NCBI RefSeq assembly: GCF_000307105.1
Contig: NC_018645.1
Coordinates: forward strand, 4,412,001 to 4,476,000
Reading direction: 5' to 3'
Source of the DNA: Desulfobacula toluolica Tol2
GTDB taxonomy: Bacteria > Desulfobacterota > Desulfobacteria > Desulfobacterales > Desulfobacteraceae
Length of the DNA stretch: 64,000 bases
Position numbers and translations under genes: made by a program. Each line of letters starts with the position of its first letter. Positions within the stretch are counted from its first letter, which is position 1. Under the pieces are notes generated by a model. It worked only from the letters and a program-made list of their open reading frames with translations, was not told the origin of the DNA and did not search any database. Shown piece by piece: positions 44,434-53,775 of the stretch.

Positions 44434-46356
44434 ATGGTTTTTGAAAACCCAAGCAAAAAGAATTTCAAAAGCAGCTACTATTACGCAGCCGTGTTTTTGC
44501 TGTTCGGGTTTATTTTTTTTCTGCTTTGCCTGCATTATCAATCCCAGATGCGTCTCCAGAAAATTTCAATTAACCGCCTGGCACAACAAGCCGAAGAGAT
44601 CGCTGCGTCCTTGTCTTATTTTTACGATGAACGAAAAAACGACCTTGAAAATATGGCTGAAAGCAGGGAAATTTCGGCATTTTTTGAAAACAAGGCACTT
44701 GGTATATCACTGGAATATGGTCTGCGTGCCAGCCAGGTTGCCATCTCAACCAGATTTCATAAATTTATAGAAAAAAAGGAGATTGGCACAGACAAGGCTT
44801 TTTCCAGGCTGCTTTTCATTAAAACCGATGGGGAGTTGCTTGCTGATACGGGGACTGAGGATGTAAAATCAAAGGACAGGCTGTATCTGAAAAACTTTAT
44901 CACGCATGGCGACAGGCAGGCCCGTGTTATACATTTAAACCATCAGGACTATTTTAACGTATGCATTTGCATCCCATATTTTTTCAAAGGTGTTCATACA
45001 GGTCAGCTCATTGCACTGATCGCGCAAAAAAACATATTTGCCTTTTTCTTGAAACCTGAGCAATCCTCCTGCCGGTTTCTGCTAATTATGTGCGAAGATG
45101 GTCACCTGTCAGCACCGTGGTCTGATCAGTCCACCATTCGCTTTGATAAACCTCCGGATTTCAGGAAAATTAAAACCGGAAAACCACAATATTTAAAGAT
45201 GTTCGACCCGGATGGAAAATTGGCGGACATGATCATGTTCAAGACCAGGATCAAGGGAACCCCTTTTTTTATTATTGATATCCACAAGGCCACCGAAGTT
45301 TTAGGGCATATATCCCCCTTGCATCTGTTTATGATTCTTGGAATAAGTACGGTGATAATTTGTTGCGGTACAATATTTTTCTTTCATTCAAGCACCCGAA
45401 CCTTGATCCTTTCTTCACGTCTTGAAGAATCGCAGATCAAGGAAATGGAGATCAAGGAAAAAAACCTGCATCTTGAGGAAGAAATAATACGACGGAAACT
45501 GGCAGAAAGACAATTAAAAAACTCTAGAGATCTGGCCGAGTCCGCCAACATTGCCAAGAGCGAGTTCCTGGCTAATATGAGCCATGAATTGAGAACGCCC
45601 CTGAACCATATCATCGGATTTACCGAATTAGTGATAGACAAGCACTTTGGAGAGCTGAACCCTATTCAGGAAGAGTATCTTGGCGATGTGCTGAACAGCA
45701 GCCGACACCTACTCTCTTTAATCAACGATATCCTGGATCTTTCCAAGGTTGAAGCCGGTAAAATGGACTTGGAACCAACAGATATCCATCTAAAGACGCT
45801 TCTGGAAAACAGCCTTGTCATGATCAAGGAAAAGGCCATGAAGATTGGAATACAGGTGTCAGCAGATGTTGACGGTCTTCCGGAAATGATTACCGCGGAC
45901 GAACGTAAGCTCAAACAGATCATTTACAATCTGTTGTCCAATGCGGTGAAGTTTACCCCGGATGGTGGTAAGATCAGCCTGGTCGCGAATTTAGCGGAAA
46001 GTTCAGGCCTGAAAGCCCACGGCATGACAAAAACCGTACAGATATCAACCTCAGATCTTGAGCGCCACCGCCATTGGATAACCATCTCAGTTGCTGATAC
46101 CGGTGTCGGCATCAAGTCAGAGGATATGGAAAGAATTTTCAACCATTTTGAACAGGTGGAAAATTCGACAAGCCGCTGTTTCGAGGGAACGGGACTTGGC
46201 TTGGCTCTAAGCAGGCGGTTTGTTGAGATGCACGGAGGAATGATCTGGGCTCAAAGCCTGGGACATGGAAAAGGCAGTACATTCAGCTTTATCATTCCAT
46301 TACAGCCAGAAGATATGGACTCGGTATCCGAAATAGACCTTGATAAAAATTGCTAA
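44434..46356 (+). CDS. membrane sensor histidine kinase
   Basis: The ATG at 44434 has GGAG 8 nt upstream and is preferred to the TTG at 44401. The 640-residue protein has TM1 at about 16-34, a ~255-residue periplasmic sensor with Cache-like features (DKAFSRLLFIKTDGELLADTG), TM2 at about 291-313, a coiled linker, HisKA with the phospho-His384 in MSHELRTPLNHIIGF, and a HATPase domain with NLLSNAVKFTP, VADTGVGI and GTGLGLALS. It lacks its own receiver. Neighbouring receiver proteins at 46831 and 48432 are likely phospho-acceptors. Confidence 0.92.
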   Translation: MVFENPSKKNFKSSYYYAAVFLLFGFIFFLLCLHYQSQMRLQKISINRLAQQAEEIAASLSYFYDERKNDLENMAESREISAFFENKALGISLEYGLRASQVAISTRFHKFIEKKEIGTDKAFSRLLFIKTDGELLADTGTEDVKSKDRLYLKNFITHGDRQARVIHLNHQDYFNVCICIPYFFKGVHTGQLIALIAQKNIFAFFLKPEQSSCRFLLIMCEDGHLSAPWSDQSTIRFDKPPDFRKIKTGKPQYLKMFDPDGKLADMIMFKTRIKGTPFFIIDIHKATEVLGHISPLHLFMILGISTVIICCGTIFFFHSSTRTLILSSRLEESQIKEMEIKEKNLHLEEEIIRRKLAERQLKNSRDLAESANIAKSEFLANMSHELRTPLNHIIGFTELVIDKHFGELNPIQEEYLGDVLNSSRHLLSLINDILDLSKVEAGKMDLEPTDIHLKTLLENSLVMIKEKAMKIGIQVSADVDGLPEMITADERKLKQIIYNLLSNAVKFTPDGGKISLVANLAESSGLKAHGMTKTVQISTSDLERHRHWITISVADTGVGIKSEDMERIFNHFEQVENSTSRCFEGTGLGLALSRRFVEMHGGMIWAQSLGHGKGSTFSFIIPLQPEDMDSVSEIDLDKNC

Positions 46357-46464
46357 AAATTCTTCTGAAAAGAATGTCTGCTGACACCAATTACGCAAAG
46401 TTTTTCCAACCGACAATTTGCTTTCCAGGTACTCCTTGAAGCCTTTCATCTTTTGTTTTTACCC

Positions 46465-46493
46465 TTGACAAACACCTGTTTCTAATTTATCTA
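46465..46493 (+). promoter_or_regulatory. promoter-like element matching the one at 43293
   Basis: TTGACA (46465-46470), 17 bp, TATCTA (46488-46493). Over about 30 bp it agrees with the element at 43292 at most positions, including a shared CTTGACAAAC start. It lies 338 bp before the GGDEF-REC-HD-GYP start, with a receiver remnant in between. Confidence 0.45.
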
Positions 46494-46562
46494 AAATTTA
46501 TACGAATTGTTTATAATACAAATGGAAAGGTCACAGCCGAATTTAAAAGACCTGCCAGTGTC

Positions 46563-46691
46563 GTATTGAGTTCCCATACCATGAGCAAGGATAAACAAAC
46601 TGCACTGAAAGCAGATTATACGGGGTATATCACCAAGCCGATCGACACTTGAAATTTCTTCAAAAGAGTTGCTCCGTATCTTAAGTTAAAT
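46563..46691 (+). pseudogene. receiver-domain (REC) remnant
   Basis: In one frame the sequence reads VLSSHTMSKDKQTALKADY, then TGYITKPIDT, a stop codon at 46650, and NFFKRVAPYLKLN. This matches the last third of a REC domain, including the conserved Lys-Pro, and resembles the first receiver of the gene at 48432 (TAYAMKSDEKRVLDAG with GYISKPLDTRTF). The phospho-acceptor part and a start codon are missing. It is probably the 3' piece of a decayed response regulator that once preceded the GGDEF-REC-HD-GYP gene. Confidence 0.65.
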
Positions 46692-46830
46692 CATATGAAT
46701 GTTTTTGATGATCATGTTGTCAGAGTGATCTTTTGTGTGCTGCCGGAACAATCAAGATCCTTGCTCCTTGATTTAGATCAGGTACACATCATAAATTGTG
46801 ACATGACGATTTCATTAAGGGCAAACAACT

Positions 46831-48339
46831 ATGAAAGAACAGCTTATAAAAAATTACGAACAAGAGACCCATGCCCCTTTTGTGGATAGTCTGACGGGTT
46901 TGTTCAATCACGGAATTTTCCAAATTTTACTGCAAGAGGAGATCAAGAGATCACGAAGATATGGAGATACCTTCACCCTGGCTTTGATCAACATAGATTC
47001 GTTCTCTTTATACAACAAACGAAACAACCCTGCCATTGGTGATCACTTGCTGCAAAAGGTGACAAAATTCATCAAGAAAAATCTCAGAAACCCTGATGTG
47101 GCTGCAAGATATTCAGGCGATGAATTTGCGATAATTCTGCCAAAATCAAACCTTTCCGGTGCCCATATAGCCTTGGACCGCATCAGGGTTTCAGTGGAAA
47201 AACATACTCACGGTACATTGACCTTAAGTGCTGGCCTTGCTTCTTTTCCAAGAGAGGCTTCAAACAGAGAAACCCTTATTTTGAAGGCCCAGGAAGCATT
47301 ATTACAAGCCAAAATCATGGGTAAAAATAAAGTTTGTTTTCTGAAAAAAGAAAGAATACACGGTCCTGAACAAAAATTTAAAATTCTGATTGTAGATGAT
47401 GACTCCAGAAACGTGAAATTGATGGGAGCTGTTCTTACACCATTTAATCATGAAATATTCAAGGTGTACAATGGTGAAGAGGCCCTTTCTCTGATGAAAA
47501 GAATCGACATGGATCTGGTTTTGCTGGATATCATGATGCCGCATATGGATGGTTATGAAGTCTGCCGCCGCTTGAAAAAAAGTGAGGACACACGCCTTGT
47601 TCCCATTATTATGTTGACAGCTCTGGATGATACACAGTCAAGGATCAAGGGGATTGAAGCCGGTGCAGATGACTTTATCACTAAACCGCCAAATCGTGTT
47701 GAACTGACAGCCAGAATAAATTCACTGCTCAGGGTTAATCAGCTTAACAAAAAATTAATCAGTATTGAAAACATTCTTATCTCCATGGCCAACGCCGTTG
47801 AAGCCAAGGATGCTTACACTCAGGGACACACCCAAAGGGTTGCGGATATGTCCGTGGCACTGGGTAAAAAAATGGGACTTTCGGCAATGGAAATAGACGC
47901 TCTCAGGCTCAGCGGCATCCTCCATGATATTGGAAAAATAGGGGTACCAAGAGAGATATTAAATAAACCCGGACGTCTCAACTCAGATGAATGGAAAAGT
48001 ATCAAACGTCATCCTGCCGAGGGCTATCGTATATGTTTACCCCTGAAAAAAACTCTCGGCCCGGCCCTGGAAGCAATTCGACATCACCATGAAAAAATTG
48101 ACGGCAGTGGATACCCTGACGGTATTAAAGGAGATGACATATCTATTTTGGCCCGTATCATAGCGATTGTTGATATCTTTGACGCCCTGAATACGGATCG
48201 ACCCTACCGCAAGGGAATGTCCAGGGAGAAAACGTTCAAAATTCTTCGCGAGGAGGCGAATAAGGGAAAACTGGATAAAAAAATTGTTGAACATTTGATA
48301 GAAATGATTGATATGATGACTCATAAAATCAAAAGATAA
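46831..48339 (+). CDS. c-di-GMP protein with unusual GGDEF-REC-HD-GYP order
   Basis: The 502-residue protein has a GGDEF-like domain first (residues 15-170; the signature is SGDEF at 95-99), then a REC domain (183-300, phospho-Asp233 in VLLDIMMPHMDG), and an HD-GYP phosphodiesterase domain (about 315-495) with HD at 365-366 in LHDIGKIG and the HHEKIDGSGYPDG motif at 419-431. HD-GYP domains hydrolyse c-di-GMP. The Gly-to-Ser change in the GGDEF signature could reduce cyclase activity. Only a weak ribosome site is visible, so a start further upstream or coupling to the lost REC gene is possible. Confidence 0.88.
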   Translation: MKEQLIKNYEQETHAPFVDSLTGLFNHGIFQILLQEEIKRSRRYGDTFTLALINIDSFSLYNKRNNPAIGDHLLQKVTKFIKKNLRNPDVAARYSGDEFAIILPKSNLSGAHIALDRIRVSVEKHTHGTLTLSAGLASFPREASNRETLILKAQEALLQAKIMGKNKVCFLKKERIHGPEQKFKILIVDDDSRNVKLMGAVLTPFNHEIFKVYNGEEALSLMKRIDMDLVLLDIMMPHMDGYEVCRRLKKSEDTRLVPIIMLTALDDTQSRIKGIEAGADDFITKPPNRVELTARINSLLRVNQLNKKLISIENILISMANAVEAKDAYTQGHTQRVADMSVALGKKMGLSAMEIDALRLSGILHDIGKIGVPREILNKPGRLNSDEWKSIKRHPAEGYRICLPLKKTLGPALEAIRHHHEKIDGSGYPDGIKGDDISILARIIAIVDIFDALNTDRPYRKGMSREKTFKILREEANKGKLDKKIVEHLIEMIDMMTHKIKR

Positions 48340-49812
48340 CAGATTATATTCAGTTAAGCAGAAGAGAAAGAAAATAGTATCATTTGATCGCTCCTGCAAA
48401 TATAAACTTGTTAATTTAATGAGGGGTGAATATGGAAAAAAGAACGATTCTTGTTATTGAAGATAATGCCTTCAACATGAAGCTGGTTGGTAGCCTTCTG
48501 AAAATAGGTGGTTACAAAATTATTGAAGCATGGACTGCAGAAGAGGGACTTGAGTTGATCAGAAAGCATGTTCCTGACTTGATCCTTATGGATATTCAAC
48601 TGCCCGGCATGGACGGGCTTACGGCTACCAGAGAAATACAAAACGATCCAAAAATCCAGAACATTCCGGTTCTGGCTCTAACCGCCTATGCCATGAAAAG
48701 CGATGAAAAAAGAGTTCTGGATGCAGGTTGTGTGGGATATATCAGCAAACCCCTTGATACGAGGACTTTTCTAAACACGCTTCAATCACATCTGCCACCA
48801 GGTACAGATGAAAGGAAACAAGATCCCCGGAAGCAAAAAACTGATCCAAAGTTGAAGGACAGTGGTGAAGAAATTTTTTTCAAAAACAGAATACTCATTG
48901 TTGACGATAATCCTCTGAATGTGAAACTACTCAAGGCAAAGCTTTCCGGGGATACCTTTGACACCATTGAAGCCTTAAGTGGTCAAGAATGCCTGGATAA
49001 GGTCAAAAAAGAATATCCAGACCTTATTCTTTTGGATTTGATGATGCCTGGGATCAATGGCTTTGAAGTGACCCGGATATTAAAAAAAGACAAGAATACC
49101 AGAGACATTCCAATCATTCATGTAACGGCCCTGGACAGCAGTCGTGACAAGGCTATGGCCCTTGAGGCCGGGGCGGATGAGTTCTTGAACAAACCGATCA
49201 ATACAAAGGAACTTTTAACCAGAATCCGTTCCCTGCTGCGGCTCAAGAAATACCAGGAACAACTCAAAACGCGCAGGGAGTCGGAATCTCACTTTATTCC
49301 CTCTGAAACATCAGACCTTGAGCTTGAAACAATATGCTTCAAGCCAACTATCCTCATCGCCGACACCAGCGAACAAGACGTGGAGTTTTTGAAAAAAAAT
49401 CTCAATGCATTTTGCGACAGAATCATAATCACAGGAAGCGGTAAGAAAGCCGTACTCATTGCTGAAAGCGAGCAAATTGATATTGTGCTGCTGGATATTC
49501 CCTTGTCGGATATGGATGGGCATGAGGTCTGCAAGCAATTAAAAAAAATGGACAGGACAAGGAATATTCAGGTGATCACCATCACATCCATGGCAGATCT
49601 GGAGACCAAGATAAAAAGCATTGAACTTGGTACGGACGATTACCTGATCAAACCGGTTAATGAACTGGAATTTAAGGCACGCATCAAATCTTTTATCAAA
49701 AAAAAGGTGTATCTGGATATGCTGGTCTCCAAATATAAAAATGCCTTTAAATCAGCGATTACAGATCAATTAACCGCCCTTTACAACCATGCTTTTTTTA
49801 AACATTACCTTG

Positions 49813-49821
49813 AACTTGAAC
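49813..49821. repeat. 9-bp target site duplication, left side of IS copy 2
   Basis: AACTTGAAC abuts the left IS end and is repeated at 52129-52137. Confidence 0.93.
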
Positions 49822-49887
49822 TGGGGTGTCTAAAAAACCGCGTATTAGCCCATTTTTTTTGCTCGGTTTTTGGGCCTCTTATTCGGG

Positions 49888-50193
49888 TTAATATCGTGGT
49901 ACATTGTTAGGATCATGGAAAGCCGCTTTAAAATCATCTTCACCGAGCAGATCCCTGCATTCTTCGCATTCTTGCCATTTTCCGGAATGCCCGTCATTGT
50001 AATGGAAATAGCAAACGCTGTATTGCTCATGGTGATATTGACAATACCCTCCACCTTCGATGGAAACATAAGAAGTGTCGCAGCAAATCCATTGATCACA
50101 ACATTTAGTTTTCACAAGAGGAACCGAATCATTACCGCAAAATCTGCAATATTCACCTGGGATCGTTTTAGCTTTCAATCTATCATGTGTCAT
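49888..50193 (-). CDS. Cys-rich passenger protein, IS copy 2
   Basis: Identical 101-residue translation to the gene at 33938-34243, with ten cysteines and the same ribosome site. Here it is read opposite to the interrupted receiver gene, so its transcript would be antisense to that gene's 5' half. Confidence 0.7.
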   Translation of the reverse strand: MTHDRLKAKTIPGEYCRFCGNDSVPLVKTKCCDQWICCDTSYVSIEGGGYCQYHHEQYSVCYFHYNDGHSGKWQECEECRDLLGEDDFKAAFHDPNNVPRY

Positions 50194-50328
50194 TAGAGAT
50201 CCTTCTCTATTTTCATTAACCCAATATCTAACCGCACAATAGCAAACCCCACTGAATGACTCAAGATTGTTGTAAAATTCCTTTTGCGCCTTATGTTTTC
50301 TGTTTTTTCAACTGAAATCGGTTTTTTT

Positions 50329-51974
50329 ATGAGTAAAATTTCAAAATTAAAAAAAGTAGATCGGCCTGGAAAGGGAAAGCAGTTGATCGAAATCAAACGA
50401 TTAAGTATCAAAAAGCTGAACTGAAACGCATTAGAAACGATCGAGACAAATACAAGTTTCAATTTCGAAAGACCAGGCAGCAGCTGGTTGAAGAGCGCAA
50501 AAAAGCCACCTTGCCTGCCAAGGAAAAGAAAGAATTGCTGATTTATATTTCATTGAGCCTATTCCTGATCGGTCGTATTGGATTCAGAGCCATATCCAGG
50601 GTGCTTGGCGTATTAGCCCCATATTTTGGAATTGACGGCAAAGTTCCTTGCCCTCAAACGATCATCAACTGGCTCACTCGCTATTCATTGTCAAAAATTT
50701 GGACTTACAGTGGTCTGCCTTCAGTTTCTTTTGAGAAAAACAAATTTGTAAACGGTGCCATCTGGATCATAGATACTTCTATCGCCTTGGGTGTCGGTAA
50801 AATTCTTGCTGTTCTCGAACTTAACATCAATCATCATGCCACCAATGAGAGCGCGCCTGCCCTTAAAAACATAAATTGTGTTGCCATTTCTGTGGCTTCC
50901 TCATGGACTGGAAAATCCATTGCGGATTTTTTACAACAGGTGATCCATATTACGGGAAAGCCTGCGGCATATTTAAAAGACGGTGGATTGGATTTGAAAA
51001 AAGGTGTCAGACTTCTGAAGGAAAGAGGGCTGTATAGTCATTCCATCGATGATGTCTCTCATGTCGTTGCCAATCTGCTGAAAAAAGAATACAATAGGCA
51101 TCCTTCTTATGATGGCTTTATCTCTGCATGCGGTCAAGCCTCAAAAAAAATGAAACAGACGGATCTTGGCTGTCTGGTTCCTCCAAAAGTATCGACAAAA
51201 GCCCGATTCATGAATATTCATCGACTGGTGAAATGGGCTGAAATGATTCTTCAACACTCCCCACGAGGGCGAACATCAGAGGGATCTGTCATTGCAAAGC
51301 TTAGAAATTCCATCGGTAAGCTTTCTGAACACAGGCCGTTTATCAAGCGATTCCTCCGTGATGCCCGTCCGCTTTTAGAAAGCCAGAAAATCCTTAAACA
51401 TCGAGGGCTGAATTTCGAGACATACAAAGAGTGCAAAGCGATGTTACAATCTATTCCCCAGAGATCTCAGGTATCTATCGGCTTTATGACCTGGATGGAA
51501 AATCAACTGATCGTCGCATCATCATTGGGATTGAACAATATCGGGATGCCCATTTGTTCCGATAATATTGAATCCCTGTTTGGCCTTGGTAAAACCCATG
51601 GCGTCGGCGAAGTAAAAGACGCCAACAGAATCGCACTGCGCTTGCCAGCTTTTTGTGGAACCTTACCTGAAGACGCAGCAAAGATGGTCATGAGAGTGAC
51701 TGTAAAGGAACAACAGGAAATTGAAAAAAAACTGTTGTCTTTAACCCGGCAACGCCGGGAAATTTTACCGAACCCCGGAAGTATGACAGCGGTTTTTTCT
51801 TCTGAAAAGAGATGCTATTTATCTCTTTTGCCGGTACCTAAAAACGGTGAAAAAACAGAAAATATAATTGATATTACAGCGAGTTGTGGAAAATTTATTG
51901 GTCACATGAAATCTATCCCAGACAATACAAATAATTCAGACGTCACGTCTCAAATCAGATCTGTAATCGCTTGA
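50329..51974 (+). CDS. transposase, IS copy 2 (probable -1 frameshift)
   Basis: Same arrangement as the copy at 34379: short ATG frame, A7 run at 50349-50355, then the long frame with DDE-like acids. The presence of the identical two-frame layout in both copies argues against a random sequencing error. Confidence 0.75.
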
Positions 51975-52128
51975 GAATGGCTTGCCTGGTCATTATTGAT
52001 CGAAAACGTATGTGCGATCAGCGTGTTGAAATGCATGAGTTACAGGTGGATAGATTACCTGCAACTCAAGCAGGTTCAATGGAGGGCCAAATTATGAGCA
52101 AACTAAACAGGAAGATTTAGACGTCCCA

Positions 52129-52137
52129 AACTTGAAC
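52129..52137. repeat. 9-bp target site duplication, right side of IS copy 2
   Basis: AACTTGAAC, exact match to 49813-49821. Confidence 0.93.
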
Positions 52138-52692
52138 TGTCCAAATCCATGCGACAAAAACATTTTTTAACCCTGTTGATAATTGATATCGACGATTTTA
52201 AAAAAATCAATGACTGCTACGGCCATCAGCAGGGAGATCGAATATTACGTGAAGTCGCCGACGTCATCCAGTTCAATGTCAGGGAGATTGATGTCTGTGC
52301 AAGGTATGGCGGAGAAGAATTCGCAGTTGTCCTGCCATATGCAGACAGACGCATAGGTGGTATGATTGCAGAAAGGCTCAGGAAAAGCATCTCACAGATT
52401 AAAGGAAATTTCCATGGAACAACCGGTATCACAAAGGTTACGGTGAGCATCGGGGTAGCGGTCGGCCCCCATGATATCCTTGATATTCATGGCCTCATTC
52501 ACAAAGCCGACATGGCCATGTATCAGGCTAAAAAAGATGGAAAAAACAGGATTTCATACAGCAACGTGCATTAAGATATATATGCCGTCCTGTTGATTTT
52601 TAAAGTTTTCATTTAATTAATCAATGGAAATACCAGTCCATATCTGATATTGAATACGCTTACAAATTAAGAGAAGCAAAGCGTATGATAAA

Positions 52693-53715
52693 ATGCAAAT
52701 TTTAGACCTTACACTGGATCAGTTGACCGGCAGATTGAATCAGACCTTCGGCAAAGGACGCTTTCATGCCACAGCCCTCTACCGGGAAATTTTTAAATCC
52801 GGAAACCCTAATTTTTTTGAGTCAAAAGAGTTTACCTCCTCTCCCGCCTTTACAAGACAACTTAAACACAAGATAAACCTCACACCCGGACAGGTTGTTG
52901 AAACCTTTAAGGAAAACAATCTGACCAAATTTATCACAAAGCTTTCAGATGGAGAAAAAATAGAATCCGTAATTATTCCCATGACAAATCATCAGACTCT
53001 TTGTGTTTCCAGTCAGGTGGGGTGTAAAATGGGATGCCGGTTTTGCGAAACCGGCAGAATGGGCTTTAAAAGAAATCTTAAGATTTTTGAGATTACAGGC
53101 CAGTTGTTCAATGCAAGATTCACCTTAAAAGAGAAAATAAAAAATATTGTTTTTATGGGCATGGGCGAGCCTTTTGACAATTTTGACCCTGTAATACAGG
53201 CGATTCGAATAATGAATGAACAAAAAGGCTTTGACATTGCCCTGCGCCATATCACCGTATCCACATCCGGCCTGATAAACGGCATTGAAAAGCTTGCCGG
53301 CATGGATATGCCGGGCTTACGACTTGCAATATCCATCAATGCCGCTGATGATAAAACCCGCTCCTGGTTGATGCCGGTCAATAAAACCATACCCCTGATC
53401 TCCCTTAAAAAGGCGTTACAATCATTTCCACTGACCAAAAGAGGGTGTTTTCTATTTGAATATATTTTAATTAAAGGTTTAAATGATTCTCAAAAGGATG
53501 CTATAAGATTGGCTGATTATATTAAACCTTTGCCTGTAAGATTGAACCTCATTCCCTGTAATCCTGTAAACGGGTTTAATTATGAATCACCTTGTGACGC
53601 GGATATGCACAAATTTGCTCAAACCTTGACAAACAAGGGTATATTTGTGATTAAACGATGGACCAGAGGTCAATCCGTTGCAGCAGGTTGCGGGCAATTG
53701 GGGCAAAAATGTTAA
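52693..53715 (+). CDS. rlmN: 23S rRNA (and tRNA) adenine-C2 methyltransferase
   Basis: The 340-residue radical SAM enzyme has the CxxxCxxC cluster at Cys111, 115 and 118 in QVGCKMGCRFCETGRMGF, the GMGEPFDNFD motif that binds SAM, ITVSTSGL, and the catalytic C-terminal cysteine at about 333 in SVAAGCGQL. That second cysteine and GMGEP are diagnostic for RlmN/Cfr-type methylases; housekeeping RlmN is the likelier identity. It methylates A2503 of 23S rRNA. It follows the disrupted cyclase gene but has no functional link to it. Confidence 0.93.
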   Translation: MQILDLTLDQLTGRLNQTFGKGRFHATALYREIFKSGNPNFFESKEFTSSPAFTRQLKHKINLTPGQVVETFKENNLTKFITKLSDGEKIESVIIPMTNHQTLCVSSQVGCKMGCRFCETGRMGFKRNLKIFEITGQLFNARFTLKEKIKNIVFMGMGEPFDNFDPVIQAIRIMNEQKGFDIALRHITVSTSGLINGIEKLAGMDMPGLRLAISINAADDKTRSWLMPVNKTIPLISLKKALQSFPLTKRGCFLFEYILIKGLNDSQKDAIRLADYIKPLPVRLNLIPCNPVNGFNYESPCDADMHKFAQTLTNKGIFVIKRWTRGQSVAAGCGQLGQKC

Positions 53716-53775
53716 TTGGAGATGCATTTGTACAAAATATCTGTCGAAACAAACAGGGTTTGGCTTAGGTAGTTT

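Larger units (their letters stand above)
49822..52128 (+). mobile_element. 2307-bp insertion sequence, copy 2
   Basis: Same length, same terminal inverted repeats and apparently identical sequence to the copy at 33872-36178, in the same orientation, 15,950 bp apart. It has its own perfect 9-bp duplication (AACTTGAAC), so it arrived by an independent transposition. The near or full identity suggests recent activity. Confidence 0.93.
48432..52574 (+). pseudogene. REC-REC-REC-GGDEF diguanylate cyclase, split by IS copy 2
   Basis: Coding parts are 48432-49821 and 52138-52574. GAGGGG lies 5 nt before the ATG at 48432. The receivers have phospho-Asp candidates at residues 54, 202 and 355; the third has an altered acidic pocket (IADTSEQD). 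The GGDEF domain begins at ITDQLTALYNHAFF and continues after the IS with SMRQKHFLTLLIIDIDDFKKIND and the signature ARYGGEEFAVVLP. Removing the IS plus one target copy joins codon 464 exactly and restores a 608-residue protein. At present the 5' part reads into the IS and stops at 49910, so no cyclase domain is made unless the 3' part is separately translated from ATG 52149. Confidence 0.92.

Noticed and set aside
33872-52128. The two IS copies as ends of one composite transposon carrying tetR to the cyclase gene
   Set aside because: Each copy has its own perfect 9-bp duplication, and each restores a contiguous host sequence when removed, so they inserted independently; a composite move would give matching duplications only at the outer ends.
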